A stretch of DNA of 35,269 nt, taken from the IMG/VR virus record IMGVR_UViG_3300011252_000454, positions 1 through 35,269 of that record. One strand, given 5' to 3'. The translations under genes were made by a program, and so were the position numbers. The notes beneath the pieces were generated by a model, which was not told the DNA's origin, ran no database searches, and worked only from the letters and a program-made list of their open reading frames with translations. The first letter of the stretch is position 1. Each line of letters starts with the position of its first letter. Source of the stretch: a virus. Below are positions 16,030-23,374 of the stretch, in pieces.

Positions 16030-17903
16030 ATTATTTAATGAATGATAACGGCGACATGTTTGAGTTTTCTGCTCACAAGATGCCCGTATTTAAAGAACAG
16101 AAAGATAAAGATTATATCATTTGGGGTTATGAAAACTCAATGGATGTAACTGATAGACAGTGGAACAATAAACAACCTGATTACTACGAATGGTTGTACA
16201 ATTCAAGTTCAAAGCATAGAGCAATTATCAATAGAAAAGTTTTATTTATTTGCGGTAAAGGTTTAGATGTTCGTGATAAATCTTTGAATAAGATTCAAAC
16301 AGTTGAAGCAAAAGCTTATGCAATTGGGTTAAATCAATCAGACTTTATTAAAAACATTTCTTTAAACTTACTTAAAACGGGTGGTTTTTGTTATGAGGTA
16401 ATAACAGATAAGAAAGGTAAAAAGATTGAACCGCATTACATTAACATTAAGAATGTAAGAAGATCAAAAGTTGAATATGATGCAGATGGTCGAAAAGTGC
16501 CGCCAACATATTTTTACACTTGTGATTGGAATAACAAACCACAAGACAATCCAGATTATACTGTATTTGAGGAATGGAAATGGGATAAAGATGCAAAGCC
16601 TGGAACAAGATATTTAGTTTACTATAACGAAGACCAAGAAAACTTATATCCGATACCAGAATATACTGCTGCAGTTCCTTATATCGCTTCAGATTATGAG
16701 ATAGGGAACTTCGTTTATAATAATATTCGCAATGGTTTTAGTGCTGGTTGGTTGGTAAACTTTCACAACGGCGACCCGTCACCAGAAGATAAAGCAAAGA
16801 TTTCAGAATACTTTAAAGCAAGATTACATGGTACAGATAATGCTGGTGAACCAGTACTTGCTTTTAATGACATTGGTGTTGACGGTGTAAATATTCAATC
16901 ACTTCAGCCAAATGGTCAAGATGATAGGTTTATCAATCTTAATAAACAAGTTAGAGAAGAAATATTTTCAGGTCACACAATTGACCCAGTAGTTGTTGGT
17001 TTATCCGGTAACAATGGATTCAATAATAATGCAGACGAAAAGCGAACAGCAATAGAAGATTTTCAAGCGTATTATGTTAGCGGTAAACAGATGTTGATTG
17101 AACAACATATTAACGCTATAAGAATGTACAACGATATCAAAGGAAACTTAGAGATTGTCAGATTAGACCCAATTGAATCAGCGGTGACAGAATCAGAACT
17201 TGCTTTGATACTTACAGAAGACGAAAGAAGGGAAAGAGCCGGGTATGAACCTAAAACAGAAGAACAGAAGACAACTGAAGTAACAACAACAGTAAAAGAA
17301 ATCGAAAGAGGTTTTAAAAGTGATGAAGATAATCAAATTATTTACGAGTTATCAAAGTCGGGAATATGGAATGAAGAACTTGAAGTAATTTGTGAGCGTG
17401 AACTATTTGCAAAAGACATTGAAGATGCGGAGATACAAGGGCAAGAGTTTTTAAATGCTTTAGAAGTTTTAGTATTAAATGCGATTGGTGATAACCCAAA
17501 TATTGAAGCAGAACAACTTGCTGAAAGTTTACAAAGAGATGTATCTGAAATTCAAGATGTATTGAACAGATTACTTGAACAAGGGTTAATTAATGAAGAC
17601 GGTGGTGTAACACCAGAAGGTGAAGCAGAACAAGATGAAATCTTTACAGTTTATAAGTATGCAAAGCGTTCTGATGTAAGTGGAGCTGATGTGATTGACA
17701 CAACAAGAGATTTTTGTAGAAACTTGGTAACACTTTCAAAGATTAAATCATGGACAATTGACGATATTAAGCGAATGAATAACGGTATGAACTTAGATGT
17801 ATTTAGATCAAGAGGTGGTTGGAGAACATTACCAAACGGTTCACACGTTCCATTTTGCCGTCATGTATGGAAAGCCCAAATAGTTAGACGTAAAAAACAA
17901 TAA
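16026..17903 (+). CDS. portal protein with C-terminal winged-helix and CRHxW extension
   Basis: The 625-residue protein forms the dodecameric DNA gate of the head. The N-terminal two thirds have portal features: YEWLYNSSSKHRAIINRKV, then LKTGGFCYEVI and NIRNGFSAGW, then GHTIDPVVVGL with NADEKRTAIEDF. After about residue 480 there is a winged-helix-like stretch (NIEAEQLAESLQRDVSEIQ to GLINEDGGVTPEGE). A final block ends with Cys611-Arg-His-Val-Trp615 and a basic tail. That last part resembles ends of minor head (morphogenesis) proteins, so this may be a portal-minor head fusion. It lies downstream of the capsid, unlike most siphoviruses. Confidence 0.85.
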   Translation: MNYLMNDNGDMFEFSAHKMPVFKEQKDKDYIIWGYENSMDVTDRQWNNKQPDYYEWLYNSSSKHRAIINRKVLFICGKGLDVRDKSLNKIQTVEAKAYAIGLNQSDFIKNISLNLLKTGGFCYEVITDKKGKKIEPHYINIKNVRRSKVEYDADGRKVPPTYFYTCDWNNKPQDNPDYTVFEEWKWDKDAKPGTRYLVYYNEDQENLYPIPEYTAAVPYIASDYEIGNFVYNNIRNGFSAGWLVNFHNGDPSPEDKAKISEYFKARLHGTDNAGEPVLAFNDIGVDGVNIQSLQPNGQDDRFINLNKQVREEIFSGHTIDPVVVGLSGNNGFNNNADEKRTAIEDFQAYYVSGKQMLIEQHINAIRMYNDIKGNLEIVRLDPIESAVTESELALILTEDERRERAGYEPKTEEQKTTEVTTTVKEIERGFKSDEDNQIIYELSKSGIWNEELEVICERELFAKDIEDAEIQGQEFLNALEVLVLNAIGDNPNIEAEQLAESLQRDVSEIQDVLNRLLEQGLINEDGGVTPEGEAEQDEIFTVYKYAKRSDVSGADVIDTTRDFCRNLVTLSKIKSWTIDDIKRMNNGMNLDVFRSRGGWRTLPNGSHVPFCRHVWKAQIVRRKKQ

Positions 17904-17904
17904 A

Positions 17905-18468
17905 ATGAGTAGAGCATTATTTTTTGAAGAAAAGTTTTTGTATCAAAATTCACCAGTGGATGAAAATACAAACTACAAAGTAATTCGGCCAGTGGTTTGG
18001 GATTGTCAAGAATTGTATATTCAAGACATTTTAGGAACGCCACTTTATAAGTTAATTAAAGACGAAATAGAAACGAACGGCGGCACTTTAACAACTGCAA
18101 GACTATTGACACTTGTGAATGATTATGTTGCACCTTGTTTACTTAATTATGTTTTAATGGATAGTCAAATGACTATGTTGTTTAAAATGCGTAATAAATC
18201 GGTATCAACTGACAGAAGTGATTATTCAAACCCGGTAGAATATAAGACCTACTTACATTTAAAAGACGAATATCAATTGAAGGCAGAACAATATGCTGAA
18301 AAGATTCAAAGATACTTATGTGCAAATTCTTCAACTTATCCAGAATATACAAATTATTCAACGAGTGATGAAGTTAGAGCGCAAAATCAAAGACCGGATA
18401 TTGGGATTTATTTAGGTGGATTAAATATACCAAAAGATTATGGCTATGAATATTACGAAAAAGGCTGA
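17905..18468 (+). CDS. head-tail connector-like protein (DUF6712-like)
   Basis: The 187-residue helical protein has a YIQDILGTPLYKLI segment and LVNDYVAPCLLNYVLMDSQM. It resembles a Bacteroidetes phage family I know as DUF6712, which sits where head completion or adaptor proteins are encoded. Its place directly after the portal (one base gap) supports an adaptor role. The tail end carries DIGIYLGGLNIPKDYGYEYY. No enzymatic motif is visible. Confidence 0.62.
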   Translation: MSRALFFEEKFLYQNSPVDENTNYKVIRPVVWDCQELYIQDILGTPLYKLIKDEIETNGGTLTTARLLTLVNDYVAPCLLNYVLMDSQMTMLFKMRNKSVSTDRSDYSNPVEYKTYLHLKDEYQLKAEQYAEKIQRYLCANSSTYPEYTNYSTSDEVRAQNQRPDIGIYLGGLNIPKDYGYEYYEKG

Positions 18469-18571
18469 TAAGAAACTACTAGAATATTATGCTAAGTTAC
18501 AATCAAATAATAAAACTAAACAAGGAGTTTGCGGATGCTCACAAAGTTCTTCAAAACTTCGGAAACGGTGA
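18446..18571 (+). CDS. possible 41-aa Cys-containing small protein, overlapping frame
   Basis: An ATG inside the end of the connector gene opens a 41-residue frame that continues 83 bases into the next gene. It is rich in Lys and Ser, with CGCS near the end and a basic C-terminus (KLRKR). It bridges the 20-base gap between the two larger genes and would couple their translation. It may be real or a by-product of the overlapping frames; I could not decide by eye. Confidence 0.35.
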   Translation: MNITKKADKKLLEYYAKLQSNNKTKQGVCGCSQSSSKLRKR

Positions 18572-19217
18572 AAGGTGGCAGATTGTAGATCACAATCAAG
18601 ATGCTACTTATAAATACCCGTTGATGTGGATGGAAGACAATGCTTCTTCTGTTGCTTCAAAAGAGTTTGTTTATTCGTTTAGGGTTTGGTTTGTTACAAG
18701 AGTAGAAGCCCCGGATGATTTAGATAACGAACTGTTATATTCGGAATATGCTAAAGCTAAATCTGATATGATTCAATGTGCTTTGGATTTAGTTTCTTAT
18801 TGGGTTCAAGATACAAATTATCCAAGTTTAGACATTGATAAAAACATATCGGTTGAAACTTTTATTGATAGAACAAAAGACAAAGATACGGGATGCTATT
18901 TTGATTTAAAATTTAGAGAAGCATACAACTATGATTCTTGTATTATTCCAATGGACGGTATAACACCACCGCCAGTTGAAGTAACTACAATCACAATCAA
19001 TGATGATTCATTTACAACTGCAACTTGTGGTTCAACTTATAATGTTGTTGTCAAAGATGTCAATGGTCTTGAAGTTGGTTCAAAAGTTGGTTCAGAATGG
19101 ATTGTTCCAGCCGGTGGCGGTTCTTTCACTTATGACATAATTTTAAACGGAGTCGACACAACACAAGATGTTATAGTTGATGGAACAGATATAACGCTAA
19201 ACTTAGGAGATTATTAA
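18489..19217 (+). CDS. tail terminator-like protein with C-terminal Ig-like extension
   Basis: Residues 1-155 are probably the tail completion or terminator fold, with FGNGERWQIVDHN, YPLMWME and YSFRVWFVTRVEAPDD, then a SDMIQCALDLVSYWVQD helix. From about 165 a separate beta domain follows (TITINDDSFTTATCGSTYNV to PAGGGSFTYDIIL). Such added domains are common on surface-exposed phage proteins and may bind glycans or decorate the neck. The gene sits in the connector group. Start 18489 keeps the conserved-looking N-terminus. Confidence 0.6.
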   Translation: MLSYNQIIKLNKEFADAHKVLQNFGNGERWQIVDHNQDATYKYPLMWMEDNASSVASKEFVYSFRVWFVTRVEAPDDLDNELLYSEYAKAKSDMIQCALDLVSYWVQDTNYPSLDIDKNISVETFIDRTKDKDTGCYFDLKFREAYNYDSCIIPMDGITPPPVEVTTITINDDSFTTATCGSTYNVVVKDVNGLEVGSKVGSEWIVPAGGGSFTYDIILNGVDTTQDVIVDGTDITLNLGDY

Positions 19218-19218
19218 T

Positions 19219-19971
19219 ATGCCAAATTTAAACATAAACATACCAGATTCAGACGAAACAACTAAGGGGATAATTGAAATATCTACACAAGTTGAAGTTG
19301 ATGCTGGCACTGATGACACAAAGGCAATAACACCCGACAAACTTGCAAATTCAGATTTAGCAAGTGATGTTGCAACCAATAACGCTAAAACAACCAATGC
19401 AACACATACGGGAGAAGTAACGGGTTCGGGTTCTTTAACGGTAGACAAAACGGCAATAAGCAATAAAACACTTGTAACGGCGGTTGCTGGTGATCATGTT
19501 TTAATAGGTGATGCAAGTGATTCAGATAATTTAAAGAAAGTTAATGTATCTGATTTTTTAGGCGGTGGCGGTTCAACTGTTTCTGTTCAATATTTTAATA
19601 CTGGTAACAGTAATGTAAATGACTCAACTACTTACTACATTGGTAACATGACGGTGACGAGTTCGGGCGTAACTTCTTTTGCTAGAATACCAATACCAGC
19701 TGGCACACTTTTAAGTGTTCATGTCAATACGTGGGTAACAAGTACAACGGCGACAGAATTAGCAACTTTAAAATTCATTTCAAATGATGGTTCTGAATCT
19801 TTAACATTAGCAACAGACATTGAATTAAACGCAAGAAACACAAATAGAAACTTTACTGGTTTAAGTCATTCAGTTTCACAAGGAAATAGCTACATACAAT
19901 TAGAAACACCAGTTTATGCTACTAATCCATCAAATCTACAAATAAGAGTTACAGCAATAATTGAAATATGA
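19219..19971 (+). CDS. tail fibre-like protein
   Basis: The 250-residue protein opens with a tail-fibre repeat-like motif, TKGIIEISTQVEVDAGTDD followed by TKAITPDKL. It continues with a trimeric shaft-like Thr/Asn/Ala region and VLIGDASDSDNLKKVNVSDF, a segment frequent in flavobacterial phage fibres. After GGGGS (about 116-120) comes a beta-rich knob-like domain to the end. This suggests a second host-contact or decoration fibre separate from the LamG adhesin. It starts one base after the previous stop and overlaps the next gene as ATGA. Confidence 0.65.
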   Translation: MPNLNINIPDSDETTKGIIEISTQVEVDAGTDDTKAITPDKLANSDLASDVATNNAKTTNATHTGEVTGSGSLTVDKTAISNKTLVTAVAGDHVLIGDASDSDNLKKVNVSDFLGGGGSTVSVQYFNTGNSNVNDSTTYYIGNMTVTSSGVTSFARIPIPAGTLLSVHVNTWVTSTTATELATLKFISNDGSESLTLATDIELNARNTNRNFTGLSHSVSQGNSYIQLETPVYATNPSNLQIRVTAIIEI

Positions 19972-20312
19972 TTTATACTTACAAATACAAACTTCAAGGT
20001 GATGGGCTTAATAGTTGGGTTCAAACAATTACAAATGAAGGTGAAGAAACATCTATTGATTTAGTTTATTTTATCACTGTTGACAATTGGAAACTAAAGG
20101 CGGTTTTAAGTCTTAACGGATTACTAGAACAAGTTGAAACGGCGTTAAATAGTTTGCCAGAACCAGACAAAACAACAGCGAATTTTGCATGGAATTTTGC
20201 CCCGACAATTGATTCAAACAGTAAGACAACTTTACTTGTTCAATCTGTTTTGGGTTTAAGTTTAACTGAAATGATTGATTTATTTATTCAAGCTAAAAAT
20301 TTTTCAATATAA
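19968..20312 (+). CDS. hypothetical protein, probable fibre accessory, 114 aa
   Basis: This small protein, coupled to the fibre gene by ATGA, has a beta-rich first half (IYTYKYKLQGDGLNSWVQTI) and a second half with LLVQSVLGLSLTEMIDLFIQA as an amphipathic helix. It has no signal peptide, membrane segment or known motif. Its position suggests a fibre chaperone or cap, which is inference only. A weak five-pair hairpin (ACCTA/TAGGT, 20324-20339) follows the stop. Confidence 0.6.
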   Translation: MIYTYKYKLQGDGLNSWVQTITNEGEETSIDLVYFITVDNWKLKAVLSLNGLLEQVETALNSLPEPDKTTANFAWNFAPTIDSNSKTTLLVQSVLGLSLTEMIDLFIQAKNFSI

Positions 20313-20349
20313 GATTAAAAAAAACCTATCAAAGTAGGTATTTAGACTT

Positions 20350-20583
20350 ATGGAACAAGCATTTGAAATATTATTAGGGCAGGGTGTACTAGGTGCATTC
20401 TTAATTATTGTTATTCTTTACTTTAAATCAAAGGAAAAGAAATTTGATGAACAACTAAAAGAAAAAGACGAAGAAATTAAAGAACTTAACGAGAAGTTGC
20501 ATGGGTTCGGTATTGATGCGGTAACAGCCGTTAAAGAAATCGCTACCAATTTAAAAGAGTTAATATATGAAATCAAAAGATAA
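20350..20583 (+). CDS. holin-like membrane protein (BhlA/UviB-like plan)
   Basis: The 77-residue protein has one N-terminal membrane segment at about 8-25 (LLGQGVLGAFLIIVILYF) followed by a charged coiled coil (KSKEKKFDEQLKEKDEEIKE) and a short C-terminal helix. This is the layout of the UviB/BhlA group of small holin-like proteins. It begins the lysis group and lies two genes upstream of the peptidase endolysin. Pore formation is inferred from topology and neighbours. Confidence 0.62.
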   Translation: MEQAFEILLGQGVLGAFLIIVILYFKSKEKKFDEQLKEKDEEIKELNEKLHGFGIDAVTAVKEIATNLKELIYEIKR

Positions 20584-20719
20584 AGCAAGTTCAAGAACGT
20601 CTTCTTTGGTAGCTGATGCAATGAAAAAGCAGTTAAAGAACATTGACGATTTATTAAAAGAATTGTCAAACGAAATAAAGAAAACTAAAGAGGTAAAAGT
20701 TGAATATGAAGGTAAGTAA
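20567..20719 (+). CDS. small coiled-coil protein in the lysis group, 50 aa
   Basis: ATG 20567 lies within the end of the holin-like gene and the frame ends 14 bases into the endolysin gene, so it is translationally nested between them. The product is basic at the start (KSKDKASSRTSSL) and then forms a heptad-like helix (MKKQLKNIDDLLKELSNEIK). It has no membrane segment. It may be an accessory or antiholin-like factor, but no family is recognised. Confidence 0.6.
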   Translation: MKSKDKASSRTSSLVADAMKKQLKNIDDLLKELSNEIKKTKEVKVEYEGK

Positions 20720-21131
20720 GAACTTTGATTTAAAAGAATATACACATCCCGAAATTTATAAGAGGTTTGGCGATCAATCAAAACTTTACATTAACCCTCA
20801 ATTGTTTGTATTAGTTCAAGCTATTCGTGATAGATGGGGTAAGCCTATAACAATAAACAACTGGCACACTGGCGGTAGATTTATTAATTCGGGTTTAAGA
20901 GATTACAAAAACCCATTAGGCAAACTAAACAGAAGCCGACATTATTATGGGCTTTGTGCTGATCTTAAAACAGATGACATTGAAGGACTTCAAAACCATG
21001 TAGCAACCAATGCGCAATATTATTATGATTTAGGTTTAAGAGTTATTGAAGACTTTAAATTCACTAAAACTTGGTTGCACGTTTCAGTTGAAAATACTGG
21101 ATTAGATAAGGTCAGATACATAAAACCTTAA
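20706..21131 (+). CDS. endolysin, M15-type peptidase
   Basis: The 141-residue protein has the zinc peptidase M15 signature. SRHYYGLCAD at 77-86 supplies His79 and Asp86, and WLHVS supplies His125. It also has a short N-terminal helix region (KNFDLKEYTHPEIYKRFG) common to peptidase_M15_3 endolysins. It cuts peptide cross-links in the host wall at the end of infection. I used ATG 20706 rather than a TTG six bases earlier. No signal peptide is visible, so export would depend on the holin. Confidence 0.85.
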   Translation: MKVSKNFDLKEYTHPEIYKRFGDQSKLYINPQLFVLVQAIRDRWGKPITINNWHTGGRFINSGLRDYKNPLGKLNRSRHYYGLCADLKTDDIEGLQNHVATNAQYYYDLGLRVIEDFKFTKTWLHVSVENTGLDKVRYIKP

Positions 21132-21141
21132 TTTTTTATTG

Positions 21142-21149
21142 TATATTGC
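21142..21149 (+). promoter_or_regulatory. possible -7 element upstream of the phosphoesterase gene
   Basis: TATATTGC resembles the flavobacterial -7 element and lies 15 bases before the ATG at 21165. No TTG is present at the expected distance upstream, so this is weak. The same octamer occurs at 31304. Confidence 0.35.
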
Positions 21150-21164
21150 CTAAAATTATTTATT

Positions 21165-22187
21165 ATGGCACGAAAACAAACGCACAGAATAAGATGTACT
21201 GAAGATGAATTTAATTTGTTTAAGGGAATACAAAAACAAGCAAAAGAGCATAGTTTAAATTTAAAAGATGTTCATTCTGGTTGGGTTAAAAACAAAACAA
21301 GTTCTTTATACTTTCAAAATCCAGCATTTAAACAAGGTGATACTGATAAATTTGCGAAAGATTTAGTTAAATCATTAACCGAATATTCACCTAATTACAC
21401 TAAAATAATTAGAGATAAAATTGAAGACGGTCATTTATTAGTTGTTGATCCGGCAGATATTCACATAGGTAAACTATGCACCAAGTTTGAAACTGGCACT
21501 TCATACAACCAACAAAAAGCAGTTCAGAGAGTTTTAAAAGGTGTTGACGGCTTAATATCTAAGTCAAACGGTTTTAATATTGACAAAGTTTTATTTATTG
21601 GTGGTAACGATATACTTCACATTGACACACCAAACAGAAAGACAACAAGCGGAACACCACAAGACACAGACGGTATGTGGTATGAAAACTTTCTAACTGC
21701 AAAGAAATTGTATGTTGATATTATTGAAAAGTTGTTAAGTGTTGCAGATGTTCATTTTACTTTCAATCCTTCAAACCATGATTACATGAGCGGGTTTATG
21801 TTGGCCGAAGTAATTAAAGCGCATTTTAATAATTGTGATAATGTTACTTTTGATTGTGGAATAGCGCACAGAAAGTACTTTAGATATCATAAAAACTTAA
21901 TCGGAACAACTCACGGAGATGGAGCAAAGCAAACTGATTTAGGTTCTTTAATGAGTGTTGAAGCTAAAAAAGATTGGGCTGATGTAGACTTTAGATACTT
22001 CTATACTCATCACGTTCACCACAAAACTGCAAAAGACTTTATAAATGTAACTGTTGAAAGTTTAAGAAGTCCAAGCCCAGCTGATTCATGGCATCATAGA
22101 AATGGATATGTTAATCAGCCAGCGGTTGAAGCCTTTATTCACTCTAAAAAAGCTGGTCAAGTTGCACGTTTAACGCATTACTTATGA
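21165..22187 (+). CDS. calcineurin-like metallophosphoesterase
   Basis: The 340-residue protein carries the metal-site motifs of the superfamily in order. These are Asp98-Ile-His100 (DPADIHIG), a GGNDILHID block (GND in place of the usual GDxxD), NPSNHDYM (a GNHD variant), THGDG, and a THHVHHK block corresponding to GHTH. An N-terminal basic region (1-90, ARKQTHRIRCTEDEF) could bind nucleic acid. Such phage proteins may hydrolyse nucleic acids or nucleotides. Its place after the endolysin is unusual for a replication enzyme. The stop overlaps the next ATG as ATGA. Confidence 0.82.
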   Translation: MARKQTHRIRCTEDEFNLFKGIQKQAKEHSLNLKDVHSGWVKNKTSSLYFQNPAFKQGDTDKFAKDLVKSLTEYSPNYTKIIRDKIEDGHLLVVDPADIHIGKLCTKFETGTSYNQQKAVQRVLKGVDGLISKSNGFNIDKVLFIGGNDILHIDTPNRKTTSGTPQDTDGMWYENFLTAKKLYVDIIEKLLSVADVHFTFNPSNHDYMSGFMLAEVIKAHFNNCDNVTFDCGIAHRKYFRYHKNLIGTTHGDGAKQTDLGSLMSVEAKKDWADVDFRYFYTHHVHHKTAKDFINVTVESLRSPSPADSWHHRNGYVNQPAVEAFIHSKKAGQVARLTHYL

Positions 22188-22471
22188 AACTAAACAACAC
22201 GCTAAAAAACTTAATTATCTTTTTCTTAGGTATCACAATAGTATTATTAATTGTTTTAAGACCATCTAAAGCCGTTTTAAACGATTATCACCTTACTAAG
22301 TATAAAGAATATCAGAGCGAAAAAGATAGCCTCTTAAACGAGATAAAACAACAAGACAAGGAAATTAATAATTTAATAAGAAAATATGAAACGGTTGATT
22401 CTATTTATATCACTCTTGATAAACGTGGTTTGCGTGAACGCTCAAGAAACATCTTCAGGTTCAAACTCTGA
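22184..22471 (+). CDS. inner-membrane spanin-like protein
   Basis: The 95-residue protein has a membrane helix at about 8-26 (KNLIIFFLGITIVLLIVL), then a long charged coiled-coil region (YKEYQSEKDSLLNEIKQQ and onward) that would lie in the periplasm, and a basic end. This is the usual shape of an i-spanin (Rz-like). The next gene starts 86 bases before this one stops, in another frame, as in Rz/Rz1 pairs. The call rests on topology and location. Confidence 0.55.
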   Translation: MKLNNTLKNLIIFFLGITIVLLIVLRPSKAVLNDYHLTKYKEYQSEKDSLLNEIKQQDKEINNLIRKYETVDSIYITLDKRGLRERSRNIFRFKL

Positions 22472-22739
22472 TACACTTTGCTTTACTTTAGACCAAGCAA
22501 ACTATTTGTTGAAGTCAACAGAAAAACTAATACTTTGTGATTCAATTATTAGAAAACAAAATGAGAAGAATAAGAATTTACAGAAGGTTATTCAAACGCA
22601 AGGCGATCAGTTGCAATTGGGCGAATCCCTTATCAATGGCCAGCGAAACGAAATAAAGAGTTTACAGAAACAAAAAAAAGCACTCCAAATAGGTTTGGGT
22701 GCTTCTTTTGTTGGGTTATTGGTTTTCGTTATTCTTTAG
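22386..22739 (+). CDS. exported coiled-coil protein with C-terminal membrane anchor, spanin candidate
   Basis: The 117-residue protein has a signal peptide (MKRLILFISLLINVVCVNAQ), with either cleavage after VNA or a poor lipobox around Cys16. A periplasmic coiled coil (about 45-98) follows, with a C-terminal hydrophobic segment at about 99-117 (GLGASFVGLLVFVIL). A signal at one end and an anchor at the other resembles unimolecular spanins, but the lipobox is not canonical. It overlaps the upstream spanin-like gene. Its TAG overlaps the stop of the opposite-strand gene. Its last third contains a terminator-like hairpin. Confidence 0.6.
   Translation: MKRLILFISLLINVVCVNAQETSSGSNSDTLCFTLDQANYLLKSTEKLILCDSIIRKQNEKNKNLQKVIQTQGDQLQLGESLINGQRNEIKSLQKQKKALQIGLGASFVGLLVFVIL
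22672..22709 (-). terminator. terminator for the leftward operon, inside a rightward gene
   Basis: AGCACTCCAAA (22679-22689) pairs with TTTGGGTGCT (22694-22703), ten pairs with one bulged T and a four-base loop. Eight A at 22672-22679 give a U run for leftward transcripts, and TTCTTTTG on the other side gives a weaker tail for rightward ones. It lies in codons of the C-terminal anchor of the gene ending at 22739, past the end of the leftward operon. Confidence 0.75.
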
Positions 22740-23062
22740 TAAACCTTTTCATCTTGACTTATTAACGGTCTATAACAATAAACATCTTGTGCAATAGTCA
22801 TATCATAGCCACAATTATATTCTGGATAATAAGCTATTTGAAAATAACCTATATTTTTCTGGTTTATTAAATCCGCTAAAGACGTGCATGATAATATTGT
22901 GTCTTCATCAGATATTATTTCAATGGTTATAAATTTCTCCATTGCTTGCTCAAACTCCCAAAGTTGAGTGCTGTCACCTTTAATAAATCCAACTAAATCA
23001 AAATCTTTATCAATGTGATGTTCTAATTCTGGGATGTCTAATAAGTTGTTTACGTCTTTCAT
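22736..23062 (-). CDS. hypothetical acidic protein, 108 aa, last gene of leftward block
   Basis: The protein is acidic, starting MKDVNNLLDIPELEHHIDKD, with paired aromatic/Cys stretches (IAYYPEYNCGYDMT, VYCYRPLIS). It has no membrane segment or recognised motif. Its stop codon overlaps the opposite-strand stop by three bases (TTAG), so the two operons meet end to end. An AT-rich gap with inverted repeats (23063-23188) lies upstream. Function unknown. Confidence 0.7.
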   Translation of the reverse strand: MKDVNNLLDIPELEHHIDKDFDLVGFIKGDSTQLWEFEQAMEKFITIEIISDEDTILSCTSLADLINQKNIGYFQIAYYPEYNCGYDMTIAQDVYCYRPLISQDEKVY

Positions 23063-23082
23063 GTTGTTCTTTTTTTAATTAT

Positions 23083-23134
23083 TCTATAACATTATAGATA
23101 AAATCCATTGCTACGCAACGTACATAATTTTATC
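23083..23134. repeat. cluster of inverted repeats in a leftward intergenic gap
   Basis: In the 126-base gap 23063-23188, TCTATAA/TTATAGA (23083-23098) forms a tight seven-pair palindrome with a two-base centre. Overlapping it, GATAAAAT (23097-23104) pairs with ATTTTATC (23127-23134), enclosing TTGC/GCAA (23108-23118). The two larger stems share two bases, so they would compete. It may be an operator or an RNA structure of the leftward message. No gene was found in the gap. Confidence 0.45.
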
Positions 23135-23188
23135 ATGGTGTTAGAGTGTATTAAAACACACAATAACAACGTGTATAAATAATAAAAA

Positions 23189-23329
23189 TTACTTGCTTTT
23201 TAACTTCTTTAGTTCTTTCTGCATTTTATGTAATTCATTATTTGTGTTAGGAGTTGGGTAATCAATCATTTGTATTCTCCAAATCTCTTCCTGTATCTTT
23301 TGTTCTAATTCTTTAATTATGTTTTTCAT
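23189..23329 (-). CDS. small coiled-coil protein, 46 aa
   Basis: The product starts MKNIIKELEQKIQEEIWRIQ and ends in a Lys-rich helix (LHKMQKELKKLKSK), with a short YPTPNTNN turn in the middle. It looks like a helical hairpin. The ATG is preceded by AT-rich sequence typical of the other genes, and the frame fills most of an otherwise empty gap. No function assigned. Confidence 0.6.
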   Translation of the reverse strand: MKNIIKELEQKIQEEIWRIQMIDYPTPNTNNELHKMQKELKKLKSK

Positions 23330-23374
23330 ATCCGTAATTTTTAAAAATTCATACACAATGCGTTAGCTTTAATA

